From an uncultured Lachnospiraceae bacterium (lineage in GTDB: Bacteria > Bacillota_A > Clostridia > Lachnospirales > Lachnospiraceae): a stretch of 7,089 nt of DNA. The notes beneath the pieces were generated by a model. It ran no database searches. It saw only the letters and a program-made list of their open reading frames with translations, and was not told where the DNA came from. The stretch lies in contig CAJLNC010000105.1 of assembly GCA_905207905.1 (NCBI GenBank), positions 1 to 7,089 of the forward strand. Direction: 5' to 3'. Of the stretch, positions 1 through 5,908 are shown in pieces (positions within the stretch are counted from its first letter, which is position 1; each line of letters starts with the position of its first letter). Made by a program: the position numbers and the translations under genes.

Positions 1-56
1 ATTAAGGCGGTGGTATCCAGTCCGCCGGAATAAGCAAGAACTACTTTTTCTTTCAT
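1..56 (-). CDS. argG: Argininosuccinate synthase, N-terminal fragment (runs off window start)
   Basis: Read on the minus strand from the ATG at 56-54, the 18 complete codons give MKEKVVLAYSGGLDTTAL. This is the N-terminus of argininosuccinate synthase, which joins citrulline and aspartate using ATP in the cytoplasm, the penultimate step of arginine synthesis. The SGGLDT motif (residues 10-15) is the ATP-pyrophosphatase P-loop of this family. A GGAGG ribosome site lies at 69-65, eight bases upstream of the ATG. The gene is divergent from argC and shares a 440-bp control region with it. Only about 18 of the usual ~400 residues are visible, so the integrity of the rest cannot be judged. The motif and the arginine context make the identity nearly certain. 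Confidence 0.95.
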   Translation of the reverse strand, partial: MKEKVVLAYSGGLDTTAL

Positions 57-91
57 TTCTATTACCTCCGGGAAATATAAATCAATTTTTG

Positions 92-134
92 TTCTGCAGT
101 TTTCTGTTTCAATTGCAATTCTGCAGTTTCCTGT
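92..134 (-). repeat. Pair of 16-bp direct repeats in the argG leader
   Basis: TTCTGCAGTTTTCTGT (92-107) and TTCTGCAGTTTCCTGT (119-134) match at 15 of 16 positions and start 27 bp apart. Each contains the CTGCAG palindrome. A small AATTGCAATT palindrome (111-120) sits between them. The pair lies between the proposed argG promoter and its ribosome site, so it would be in the transcribed leader. The function is unknown. It could bind a regulator as two half-sites about 2.5 helical turns apart, or act as RNA. It does not match the ARG-box consensus. Confidence 0.6.
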
Positions 135-142
135 CTTGCATT

Positions 143-171
143 ACTATACCGCATCTGTCATAAATATTCAA
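143..171 (-). promoter_or_regulatory. Sigma-A-type promoter for argG
   Basis: On the minus strand there is a -35 TTGAAT (171-166), a 17-bp spacer and a -10 TATAGT (148-143). This predicts a start near 136 and a leader of about 80 nt before the argG ATG at 56. The match is four of six at -35 and five of six at -10, with ideal spacing. An ARG-box-like site overlaps the -35, consistent with repression by blocking polymerase. Confidence 0.6.
157..170 (-). promoter_or_regulatory. ARG-box-like operator over the argG -35
   Basis: The minus-strand sequence TGAATATTTATGAC matches the left half and AT core of the ArgR/AhrC consensus TGAAT-WWWW-ATTCA exactly (TGAAT, ATTT, AT), then diverges in the right half. 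It overlaps the argG -35 hexamer. It shares 11 of 14 bases with the candidate at 230-243 on the argC side. ArgR/AhrC control of arginine genes in Firmicutes is well established; binding here is inferred. Confidence 0.45.
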
Positions 172-216
172 GTATAAATTAAAAAATTTGTAAAAATAAT
201 AAAAAATTCAGGAATA

Positions 217-243
217 TATGCATAAAATATGTATATTTATGCG
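217..243 (+). promoter_or_regulatory. ARG-box-like operator and inverted repeat upstream of the argC promoter
   Basis: TGTATATTTATGCG (230-243) resembles an ArgR site and matches the argG-side candidate at 11 of 14 bases. It overlaps a longer inverted repeat with perfect 7-bp arms GCATAAA (220-226) and TTTATGC (236-242) around a 9-bp centre. A second, poorer half-overlapping candidate begins at TGCATA (219-224). The site ends 11 bp upstream of the proposed argC -35. Two adjacent or overlapping boxes would suit a hexameric ArgR. The match is imperfect and confidence is moderate. Confidence 0.45.
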
Positions 244-254
244 ACGAAAAAATC

Positions 255-283
255 TTTACTTATCCAGAAAGGTGGTATATGAT
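255..283 (+). promoter_or_regulatory. Sigma-A-type promoter for the argCJBD operon
   Basis: A -35 TTTACT (255-260), a 17-bp spacer and a -10 TATGAT (278-283) predict transcription starting near 290 and a leader of about 207 nt before argC. The hexamers match four of six and five of six consensus bases. ARG-box-like sequence lies just upstream. If this promoter is used, the possible leader ORF beginning at 279 cannot be translated from its first ATG. Confidence 0.55.
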
Positions 284-371
284 AAAAAGAACGGAATGTA
301 TGTACGCCTGCTTTCTATATGAGAAATATTTTGGCGCAGGCTTTTGTACATGCAAAAATGATCCTAAATAA
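279..371 (+). CDS. Possible 30-aa leader peptide upstream of argC (doubtful)
   Basis: An ATG at 279-281 opens a frame ending at TAA 369-371; an internal in-frame ATG lies at 300. The peptide begins MIKRTECMYACF and has four cysteines (residues 7, 11, 23, 25), with one arginine only. AAAGG at 268-272 could serve as a ribosome site for the first ATG. Against it, the first ATG overlaps the best -10 hexamer, so the peptide needs a promoter further upstream or weak initiation at 300. There is no run of arginine codons as expected for classic attenuation. It could equally be chance. Confidence 0.15.
   Translation: MIKRTECMYACFLYEKYFGAGFCTCKNDPK
300..351 (+). promoter_or_regulatory. Two-part hairpin in the argC leader
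   Basis: ATGTAC-GCCTGC (300-311) can pair with GCAGGC (336-341) and GTACAT (346-351), giving two stacked 6-bp helices split by a TTTT bulge (342-345). The apical loop is about 24 nt. It lies close to the predicted 5' end of the argCJBD transcript. It is not followed by a T-tract, so it is not an obvious terminator. The remaining leader (372-496) shows only short alternative pairings, such as AACAGC 406-411 with GCTGTT 468-473, and no T-box signature. Confidence 0.4.
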
Positions 372-496
372 GAAGGTAAGATAAAAAAGAAAAAATGAGA
401 ATAAGAACAGCAGCGTCAGACGTCCAGAAGGAACCTACAGCGGTGCATCCATGTGTACGGTTTAGGGGCTGTTGTCAGATTCGGAAGGAGAAGAGT

Positions 497-1537
497 ATGA
501 TTAAGGCAGGTATTATTGGTGCCACAGGCTATGCAGGACAGGAGCTGGTGCGGCTTTTGTATCAGCATCCCCAGGCGGAGGTGGTCTGGTATGGATCCAG
601 AAGCTACATTGATAAAAAGTACAGTGATGTGTACCGGAATCTGTTTCAGCTGGTGGATGATCGCTGTCTGGATGATAATATGGAGGAGCTGTCCAGACAG
701 GCGGATGTGATCTTTACCGCAACGCCCCAGGGACTTTGTGCCTCATTGATCAATGAGCAGGTGTTAAGCAACACAAAGATCATTGATCTGAGCGCAGATT
801 TCAGGCTGAAGGATGTGAAGGTTTACGAAAAGTGGTACGGTATGGAACACAAAAGTCCGGAGTATATCAAAGAGGCGGTTTACGGACTCTGCGAGATCAA
901 CCGGGAGGATATCAGGAATGCCCGCCTGGTGGCCAATCCGGGCTGTTATACCACCTGTTCCATTCTGACGCTGTATCCTCTTGTGAAGGAAGGGCTGATT
1001 GATCCGGATACGATCATCGTGGATGCCAAATCAGGTACTTCCGGAGCAGGACGGGGGGCAAAGACGCCCAACCTGTTTTGCGAAGTAAATGAAAATATGA
1101 AAGCTTATGGGGTAGCCACTCACCGTCACACCCCGGAGATTGAGGAGCAGTTGGGCTATGCGGCTGGAAAAGAGATCCTTATTAATTTTACGCCTCATCT
1201 GGTGCCTATGAACAGAGGAATACTGGTCACTGCCTATGCCAGCTTAAAAGACGGGGTGACGGAAAACGAGATTCAGGCAGCCTATGAACAATATTATGGG
1301 GAAGAGTATTTTATCCGGCTTTTGGGAAAAGGAGCCTGTCCGGAAACCCGGTTTGTGGAGGGCAGCAATTTTGTGGATATCGGCTATCAGATCGATGAGC
1401 GCACTGGAAGAATCATTGCCATGGGAGCCATTGACAATCTGGTAAAGGGAGCGGCAGGTCAGGCAGTCCAGAATATGAATCTGCTGTTTGACCTTCCGGA
1501 AAATCTGGGACTGGAACTGGTTCCGGTATTTCCGTAG
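497..1537 (+). CDS. argC: N-acetyl-gamma-glutamyl-phosphate reductase
   Basis: This cytoplasmic enzyme uses NADPH to reduce N-acetylglutamyl phosphate to N-acetylglutamate semialdehyde, the third step of ornithine synthesis. The 346 residues match the usual family length. The N-terminus MIKAGIIGATGYAGQ carries the Rossmann nucleotide-binding loop (GATGYAG, residues 8-14). The catalytic cysteine is C150 in ANPGCY, and the conserved HRHTPEI block (209-215) supplies the active-site histidine. The VDAKSGTSGAGR stretch (175-186) is also typical. I chose the ATG at 497 because GGAAGGAG (483-490) precedes it and the protein begins at the conserved beta strand. The frame is open back to an ATG at 395, but that would add 34 residues unlike the family and lacks a well-placed ribosome site. 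It is the first gene of argCJBD, 23 bp before argJ. Confidence 0.97.
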   Translation: MIKAGIIGATGYAGQELVRLLYQHPQAEVVWYGSRSYIDKKYSDVYRNLFQLVDDRCLDDNMEELSRQADVIFTATPQGLCASLINEQVLSNTKIIDLSADFRLKDVKVYEKWYGMEHKSPEYIKEAVYGLCEINREDIRNARLVANPGCYTTCSILTLYPLVKEGLIDPDTIIVDAKSGTSGAGRGAKTPNLFCEVNENMKAYGVATHRHTPEIEEQLGYAAGKEILINFTPHLVPMNRGILVTAYASLKDGVTENEIQAAYEQYYGEEYFIRLLGKGACPETRFVEGSNFVDIGYQIDERTGRIIAMGAIDNLVKGAAGQAVQNMNLLFDLPENLGLELVPVFP

Positions 1538-1560
1538 GATATATAAGGAGGAGAAGCGTT

Positions 1561-2781
1561 ATGAAGATTTTAGAAGGCGGCGTTACTGCGCCATTAGGAT
1601 TTGAAGCCATTGGAATTGCAGCAGGGATCAAGAAAGGAAAAAAGGACATGGCGCTTTTGTATTCCAAAGAGCTGTGTGAGGCAGCAGGAACCTTTACCAC
1701 CAATGTGGTGAAGGCGGCTCCGGTAAAATGGGATCAGAAGGTGGTTTATGAGGAAAAATGCGCCCGGGCAGTGGTGGTGAACAGCGGAATTGCCAATGCC
1801 TGCACAGGAGCGGAAGGGTATCAGTGCTGTCAGGAGACCGCCCAGGCGGCAGCAGAGGTTCTTGGGATAAAGGTAAGCCAGGTGCTGGTGGCTTCCACAG
1901 GAGTGATTGGCAAACAGCTTCCCATGGATGTGATGAAAAACGGGATCCAGACCATGGCGCCCATGCTTTCCGGCAGCCGGGAGGCAGGAACTCGGGCAGC
2001 CCAGGCCATTATGACCACAGACACGGTAAAAAAAGAGATCGCAGTGGAGATCGAATTGGGCGGCAGAACGGTGACACTGGGAGGGATGAGCAAGGGATCC
2101 GGTATGATTCATCCCAATATGTGTACCATGCTGGCATTTATCACTACAGATGCGGCCATAGATCAGCCTCTGCTGCAAAAGGCCTTAAGTGCCAGTGTGG
2201 CAGATACCTACAATATGATTTCCGTAGACGGGGATACCTCCACCAATGACACCTGCCTGGTGCTGGCCAACGGACTGGCAGGAAATTCCAGGATTACAGA
2301 GGAGAATCAGGACTATCAGGTGTTTTGTGAAGCGCTGAACTGGGTGAATACCTGGCTGGCAAAGCAGATGGCAGCGGACGGCGAGGGCGCTTCCGCCCTG
2401 TTTGAGGTAAAGATTGTGGGAGCAGAGAATAAGGAACAGGCGGTGACCTTAAGCAAATCAGTGGTTTCCTCCAGTCTGGTGAAGGCAGCCATCTGCGGCC
2501 ATGATGCTAACTGGGGACGGATTCTTTGTGCGATGGGGTATTCCGGGGCTTCTTTTGATCCGGAAAAGGTGGATCTTTATTTTGAGAGCGCAGCCGGAAA
2601 GCTGAAGATCATTGAGAATGGGGTGGCTCTGGATTACAGCGAGGAGACAGCTACGAAGATTCTGTCAGAGAAAGCAGTGACTGCCATTGCAGATGTAAAA
2701 ATGGGAAACGCTTCTGCCACTGCCTGGGGCTGTGATCTCACCTATGAATATGTCCGGATCAATGCGGACTATCGGTCTTAA
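1561..2781 (+). CDS. argJ: Bifunctional ornithine acetyltransferase / N-acetylglutamate synthase
   Basis: ArgJ moves the acetyl group from N-acetylornithine to glutamate, closing the cyclic pathway. Bifunctional members also make N-acetylglutamate from acetyl-CoA. The protein has 406 residues, normal for the family. It matures by self-cleavage into alpha and beta chains before a nucleophilic threonine. The motif GSGMIHPNMCTML (residues 179-191) contains it, with cleavage expected between C188 and T189; many relatives have alanine at the 188 position. Other family blocks are TTNVVKAAPV (46-55), the oxyanion-hole region STGVIGK (112-118), and the C-terminal CDLTYEYVRINADYR. The start is fixed by AGGAGGAG at 1546-1553. 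No argA is visible, consistent with bifunctional activity, but sequence alone cannot distinguish mono- from bifunctional ArgJ. A 237-bp spacer separates it from argB. Confidence 0.97.
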   Translation: MKILEGGVTAPLGFEAIGIAAGIKKGKKDMALLYSKELCEAAGTFTTNVVKAAPVKWDQKVVYEEKCARAVVVNSGIANACTGAEGYQCCQETAQAAAEVLGIKVSQVLVASTGVIGKQLPMDVMKNGIQTMAPMLSGSREAGTRAAQAIMTTDTVKKEIAVEIELGGRTVTLGGMSKGSGMIHPNMCTMLAFITTDAAIDQPLLQKALSASVADTYNMISVDGDTSTNDTCLVLANGLAGNSRITEENQDYQVFCEALNWVNTWLAKQMAADGEGASALFEVKIVGAENKEQAVTLSKSVVSSSLVKAAICGHDANWGRILCAMGYSGASFDPEKVDLYFESAAGKLKIIENGVALDYSEETATKILSEKAVTAIADVKMGNASATAWGCDLTYEYVRINADYRS

Positions 2782-2847
2782 CGATCCGGATTAGGGTGTC
2801 AAAAGCTTTGAGGGAAAAGCGAACGGTCAAATTGCACAAAGGGCTGC

Positions 2848-2982
2848 ATGAGTGACTCTTACACCATGGAAATGAGACTTGAAAATCGTGGAAGGGACTC
2901 TTTTGGAACACGATTTTTGTTTAAAAAGGGTTCGCCGGGAGGCTGGCGGCTGACGGAAACGGATGAAACAGGAATAGTATAG
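2848..2982 (+). CDS. Possible 44-aa small ORF in the argJ-argB spacer (doubtful)
   Basis: An ATG at 2848-2850 follows AAAGGG (2838-2843) with a short 4-nt gap, and the frame runs to TAG at 2980-2982. The peptide begins MSDSYTMEMRLENRG and is polar and basic in the middle, with no signal or membrane segment and no family I recognise. It is in the same frame as argB but stops 36 bp before it. The hairpin at 2882-2917 lies inside it. Random open frames of this length are common, so it is listed only because the spacer is otherwise unexplained. Confidence 0.15.
   Translation: MSDSYTMEMRLENRGRDSFGTRFLFKKGSPGGWRLTETDETGIV
2882..2922 (+). terminator. Hairpin with T-tract in the argJ-argB spacer (weak terminator or attenuator)
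   Basis: AAAATCGTG (2882-2890) is perfectly complementary to CACGATTTT (2909-2917), with an 18-nt loop that can form a further short GAAG/CTTT pairing. The 3' arm runs into TTTTTGTTT (2914-2922). This is an A-tract/hairpin/T-tract arrangement, but the GC-containing part of the stem is only five pairs. It could reduce read-through into argB, stabilise or process the mRNA, or do nothing. Since argB and argD need expression with argC and argJ, full termination seems unlikely unless it is regulated. Confidence 0.35.
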
Positions 2983-2985
2983 AGA

Positions 2986-3003
2986 CACGGGTCAGAACCT
3001 GTG
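2986..3003 (+). promoter_or_regulatory. Small stable hairpin just upstream of the argB ribosome site
   Basis: CACGGGT (2986-2992) pairs with ACCTGTG (2997-3003) through seven pairs, one of them G-U, around a CAGA tetraloop. It ends immediately before the GGATGGAGAG ribosome site of argB. It could affect argB translation or mark an mRNA 5' end. A weak promoter is conceivable just upstream (CTGACG at 2950-2955; TAGTAT at 2975-2980), but its spacing is 19 bp and I do not call it. Confidence 0.3.
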
Positions 3004-3018
3004 GGATGGAGAGAAAAT

Positions 3019-3909
3019 ATGGAAAATATGGAATTGTGGCTGCAGAAAGCCAATGTATTGATTGAGGCGCTGCCTTATATTCAGAGGTTTCATGGAAAGA
3101 CCATTGTAGTAAAATACGGGGGGAGCGCCATGGTGGATCATGAGCTGAAAAAGAATGTGATTCGGGATGTGGCGCTGCTGAAGCTGGTGGGATTTCGGCC
3201 CATCATTGTCCATGGAGGCGGAAAGGAGATCACCAGATGGATCAATAAGATCGGTCTGGAGACCCAGTTTGTCAACGGCCTGCGGGTGACAGATAAGCCG
3301 ACCATGGAGGTGGCGGAGATGGTGCTTAACCGGGTAAACAAAGGGCTGGTTTCCATGATGGAAAAGGTAGGTCTGAAGGCAGTGGGCATCAGCGGCAAGG
3401 ACGGTACGGTGCTTCAGGTGGAGAAAAAGCTGTCAGGCGGAAGGGACATCGGCTTTGTAGGTGAGGTGAAAAAAGTGAATCCTGCACTGTTAAATACCCT
3501 TTTGGACAATGATTTTATTCCGGTGATCTGTCCCATTGGATCGGATGCAGAGTATCATTCTTTTAATATCAATGCAGATGATGCTGCCTGCGCCATTGCA
3601 AAGGCCATGCAGGCAGCCAAACTGGTATTTCTCACAGATATTGAGGGCGTTTATCGGGATCCGAAAGATCCCTCCAGCCTGATCAGTGAGATGACGCTTC
3701 CGGAGGCAAGGGAGTTTCTTGCCAGCGGAAATGCGGGAGGAGGCATGCTGCCCAAAATTCAAAATTGTATTGACGCCATAGAGGCAGGTGTTTCCAGGGT
3801 TCATATTTTGGATGGACGGATTGAGCATTCTCTTTTACTGGAGTTTTTCACAAACAAGGGAATCGGAACTGCGATTATGGACAAACGAGAGGAGCAGGAA
3901 GATGAATAA
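3019..3909 (+). CDS. argB: Acetylglutamate kinase, arginine-sensitive type
   Basis: ArgB phosphorylates N-acetylglutamate with ATP, the committed and usually feedback-controlled step. The product is 296 residues. After an N-terminal helix of about 26 residues ([14 protein letters not shown], 11-24) come the kinase blocks: KYGGSAM (32-38), HGGGKEI (65-71), the substrate-binding arginine in GLRVTD (R89), NINADDAA (183-190) and K246 in GGGMLPKI. The C-terminus has [11 protein letters not shown] (265-275) and GIGT (281-284), the region involved in arginine binding. In this family the N-terminal helix is the mark of hexameric, arginine-inhibited enzymes; the short E. coli type lacks it. I chose ATG 3019, preceded by GGATGGAGAG (3004-3013). 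A GTG at 3001 would add six residues and lies inside the upstream hairpin. It overlaps argD by 8 bp. Confidence 0.96.
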   Translation: MENMELWLQKANVLIEALPYIQRFHGKTIVVKYGGSAMVDHELKKNVIRDVALLKLVGFRPIIVHGGGKEITRWINKIGLETQFVNGLRVTDKPTMEVAEMVLNRVNKGLVSMMEKVGLKAVGISGKDGTVLQVEKKLSGGRDIGFVGEVKKVNPALLNTLLDNDFIPVICPIGSDAEYHSFNINADDAACAIAKAMQAAKLVFLTDIEGVYRDPKDPSSLISEMTLPEAREFLASGNAGGGMLPKIQNCIDAIEAGVSRVHILDGRIEHSLLLEFFTNKGIGTAIMDKREEQEDE

Positions 3910-5092
3910 AACAGAGGAAGTGATCCGTAGGACAGAGGAGGCAGTGCTTCACACCTATAACCGGTTTCCGGTGGTGTTTGAAAAGGGAGAAGGCGTTTAT
4001 CTTACTGATGCGGAAGGCAGGAAGTATCTGGATTTCGGAGCCGGAATTGCTGTGTTTGCTCTGGGATACGGGAATGCCCAGTATAATCAGGCATTAAAAG
4101 ATCAGATTGATTCCCTGATACACACCTCCAATCTTTTCTATAACCAGCCGATGATGGAAGCTGCGGAAAAGCTGAAAAAGGCCAGCGGTATGAGCCGGGT
4201 GTTTTTTACAAACAGCGGGACGGAGGCCGTGGAGGGTGCGATTAAGGCCGCCAGAAAGTATGCTTATCAAAAAGATGGAAGAACAGACCATGAGATCATT
4301 GCCATGAATCATTCTTTCCACGGAAGAAGTGTGGGAGCACTTTCCGTCACTGGAAATCCTCATTATCAGGAGCCATTTAAGCCGTTGATGGGAGGCGTGC
4401 GGTTTGCAGATTTCAATGATCTGGACAGTGTGAAGGCTCAGGTAAATGACCGCACCTGCGCCATCATCATGGAGACCGTTCAGGGGGAGGGGGGAATCTA
4501 TCCTGCCCAGCCGGAATTTTTAGAGGGCGTGAAGGCTCTGTGTCAGGAAAAGGAAATTCTGTTGATTTTGGATGAGATCCAGTGCGGGATGGGGCGGACT
4601 GGGGCTTATTTTGCCTGGCAGGAGTACGGCGTGGAGCCGGATATCATGACCTGCGCCAAGGCTCTTGGCTGCGGGATACCAGTGGGCGCCTTTGTGTTGA
4701 ATGAAAAGACAGCAAAAGCTTCCCTGGTTCCGGGAGACCACGGCACTACCTACGGCGGCAATCCTCTTGCCTGCAGGGCAGTGTCAAAGGTGTTTGATCT
4801 GTTTGAACAGGAGCAGGTAATCTCCCACGTACAGGAGCTGACCCCTTATCTGGAACAAAAACTGGATGAGCTGGTAGAAAAGTATGAGTTTCTCACAGGA
4901 CGAAGGGGCAAGGGCTTTATGCAGGGCCTGATTGTTTCCGGACGGCCGGTGGGGGAAGTGGTGAAGCATGCTCTGGAGAACGGGCTGGTGGTTCTCTCTG
5001 CTGGAAACGATGTGATCCGACTGGTTCCACCGCTGGTGATCACAAAAGAACAGATTGATGAGATGACAGAGAAACTGGAGGCATCCTTTTAG
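3902..5092 (+). CDS. argD: Acetylornithine aminotransferase (class III, PLP-dependent)
   Basis: ArgD converts N-acetylglutamate semialdehyde to N-acetylornithine with glutamate as amino donor; related enzymes may also serve lysine synthesis. The product is 396 residues, normal for the family. PLP-binding features are in order: SGTEA (105-109), FHGR (139-142), D224 in LILDEIQ, the Schiff-base lysine K253 in [14 protein letters not shown], and [10 protein letters not shown] (281-290). R373 near the end (IRLVPPL) is the conserved substrate carboxylate-binding position. ATG 3902 overlaps the argB stop by 8 bp, implying translational coupling, and GAGGAG (3889-3894) sits seven bases upstream. The frame is open further upstream inside argB, but that stretch is an argB shadow. 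It is the last gene of the operon in this window; argF and argH are not present here. Confidence 0.97.
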   Translation: MNKTEEVIRRTEEAVLHTYNRFPVVFEKGEGVYLTDAEGRKYLDFGAGIAVFALGYGNAQYNQALKDQIDSLIHTSNLFYNQPMMEAAEKLKKASGMSRVFFTNSGTEAVEGAIKAARKYAYQKDGRTDHEIIAMNHSFHGRSVGALSVTGNPHYQEPFKPLMGGVRFADFNDLDSVKAQVNDRTCAIIMETVQGEGGIYPAQPEFLEGVKALCQEKEILLILDEIQCGMGRTGAYFAWQEYGVEPDIMTCAKALGCGIPVGAFVLNEKTAKASLVPGDHGTTYGGNPLACRAVSKVFDLFEQEQVISHVQELTPYLEQKLDELVEKYEFLTGRRGKGFMQGLIVSGRPVGEVVKHALENGLVVLSAGNDVIRLVPPLVITKEQIDEMTEKLEASF

Positions 5093-5143
5093 CCAGATGG
5101 ATCCTTTTCCTGAAAGAAAGCAGTTTTTGAATAGGAAAACAAA

Positions 5144-5208
5144 TTGCAGCGTCAGCGCAGGAGCAGAGGTTTGGCTGTTCTTTTGCAGTGGCGCTGCAGT
5201 TTTATTTT
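5144..5208 (+). terminator. Rho-independent-type terminator after argD
   Basis: TTGCAGCGTCA (5144-5154) pairs with TGGCGCTGCAG (5189-5199) in an 11-bp stem with a few G-U pairs. An inner stem GAGCAG/CTGTTC (5161-5166 with 5175-5180) extends it. The hairpin is followed at once by TTTTATTTT (5200-5208). It begins 51 bp after the argD stop and is the best candidate for the end of the argCJBD transcript. The hairpin is long for a classic terminator, so it might also do something else. Confidence 0.6.
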
Positions 5209-5211
5209 ATA

Positions 5212-5251
5212 GGATCAGGGCTTTTGCCCCCCTAATCTTTATAGGAAATTT
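5212..5251 (+). repeat. 40-nt hairpin repeat, copy A (before ydcZ)
   Basis: This segment matches 5869-5908 at 32 of 40 positions without gaps. It can fold as GAT-C-AGGG (5213-5220) against CCCT-A-ATC (5230-5237), seven pairs with one C/A mismatch and a CTTTTGCCC loop. A shared ATAG-N-AAATTT tail follows. It lies just after the arg operon terminator. It could be a member of a dispersed intergenic repeat family or a duplicated 3' UTR element. Confidence 0.5.
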
Positions 5252-5359
5252 GAGGATAAATTACGAAAAATGCTCCCAGGGATCACACTGCGGCTGCGCT
5301 GGTTGGAGTTTCGGTCTGCAGGATAAAACCGATCTTTGCATAATTTTAGGTTCCCGGTG

Positions 5360-5378
5360 CATACTCTAAAATAGTATG
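5360..5378 (+). promoter_or_regulatory. Operator-like palindrome upstream of ydcZ
   Basis: CATACT (5360-5365) and AGTATG (5373-5378) form perfect 6-bp inverted arms around CTAAAAT. The centre contains TAAAAT (5367-5372), a plausible -10 hexamer, although no good -35 sits 17 bp upstream. A second small hairpin, ACAGCG/CGCTGT (5384-5389 with 5396-5401), follows. Together they suggest the control region of ydcZ, about 65-85 bp before its start. The rest of the 351-bp gap after argD holds the terminator, repeat copy A and a short TCGGT/ACCGA pairing (5311-5315 with 5328-5332); I see no known riboswitch. Confidence 0.3.
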
Positions 5379-5443
5379 TGTGTACAGCGGGACTGCGCTG
5401 TCTCTGGTTCGCAGATGCTAAGTATGGAAGAGAGGTGCTTTCT

Positions 5444-5875
5444 ATGTGGGGAATTGTGATTGCCATTGTGTCAGGAATTTTAATGAGCGTACAGGGAGTG
5501 TTTAACACTCAGGTTACAAGGCAGACCAGCCTTTGGGTCTCATCCTCTTTTGTGCAGTGCACAGCGCTGCTGGTCTGCCTGGCAGCCTGGGCTTTTACAG
5601 ACAGGAGCAGTTTTCTGGCAGTGGGAAAGGTGCAGCCATGGTATATGCTGCTGGGAGGCGTGCTGGGGGCGTTTATCACCGTTACTGTGATCAAAGCCAT
5701 GGGGAGCCTGGGGCCGGCCAAAGCAGCTATGCTGATCGTCATCGCCCAGCTGATTGCCGCTTATTTGATTGAAGTACTGGGATTGTTCGGTGTGGAGAAA
5801 CAGCCTCTTCAATTGCGCAGAATCATAGGGATGGGGATTAGTATTGTGGGAATCATTCTCTTTAAATGGGATTAG
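5444..5875 (+). CDS. Small membrane protein of the YdcZ/DUF606 (DMT) family
   Basis: The 143-residue product is almost wholly hydrophobic, with five likely membrane segments at about residues 2-20, 31-51, 66-86, 90-115 and 126-141. This length and layout fit the half-size YdcZ/DUF606 branch of the drug/metabolite transporter superfamily. Diagnostic stretches are the start (GILMSVQGVFNTQV, 11-24), PWYMLLGGVLGAF (65-77) and the segment around LIVIAQLIAAYLIEVLGLFG (97-116). Members may work as dimers or paired subunits; the substrate is generally unknown and nothing here reveals it. ATG 5444 is chosen because AGAGGTG (5431-5437) precedes it and the first helix begins there. An in-frame ATG at 5378 would add 22 residues unlike the family. 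It has its own upstream region, and repeat copy B overlaps its stop codon. Confidence 0.8.
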   Translation: MWGIVIAIVSGILMSVQGVFNTQVTRQTSLWVSSSFVQCTALLVCLAAWAFTDRSSFLAVGKVQPWYMLLGGVLGAFITVTVIKAMGSLGPAKAAMLIVIAQLIAAYLIEVLGLFGVEKQPLQLRRIIGMGISIVGIILFKWD

Positions 5876-5908
5876 GGCTTTTGCCACTCTGATTTAAATA
5901 GCAAATTT
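5869..5908 (+). repeat. 40-nt hairpin repeat, copy B (overlaps ydcZ stop)
   Basis: This is the partner of 5212-5251. Its first seven bases are the end of ydcZ, including its TAG at 5873-5875. The stem is GATTAGGG (5870-5877) against CTCTGATT (5887-5894), eight pairs including G-U pairs. Four of the eight differences from copy A fall in the stem and all preserve pairing. It may form the 3' end of the ydcZ transcript, but no proper T-tract follows (TTTAAATAG), so I do not call a terminator. Confidence 0.5.

Noticed and set aside
431..445. T-box-like GGAACC...GCGG in the argC leader, and TGGAACACG at 2904-2912
   Set aside because: Neither matches the conserved T-box core, and there is no Stem I or paired terminator/antiterminator arrangement around them.
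395..496. 34-codon in-frame N-terminal extension of argC from ATG 395
   Set aside because: The extension does not resemble ArgC, has no well-placed ribosome site, and ATG 497 has a strong one directly before the conserved N-terminus.
1594..2178. 194-codon antisense frame opposite argJ
   Set aside because: It is a low-complexity His/Cys-rich shadow of argJ codons on the opposite strand, with no start signals. Other antisense frames in argC, argB and argD were rejected the same way.
3001..3018. GTG 3001 as an alternative argB start
   Set aside because: It lies in the hairpin stem, upstream of the ribosome site that serves ATG 3019, and adds residues not typical of the family.
5097..5369. 90-codon open frame after argD
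   Set aside because: It runs through the terminator hairpin and repeat copy A, has no ribosome site (it begins 4 bp after the argD stop) and encodes no recognisable domain or signal.
5281..5443. Possible guanidine-type riboswitch upstream of the DMT-family gene
   Set aside because: Considered because some small DMT transporters follow such riboswitches, but none of the conserved ykkC-class motifs could be seen.
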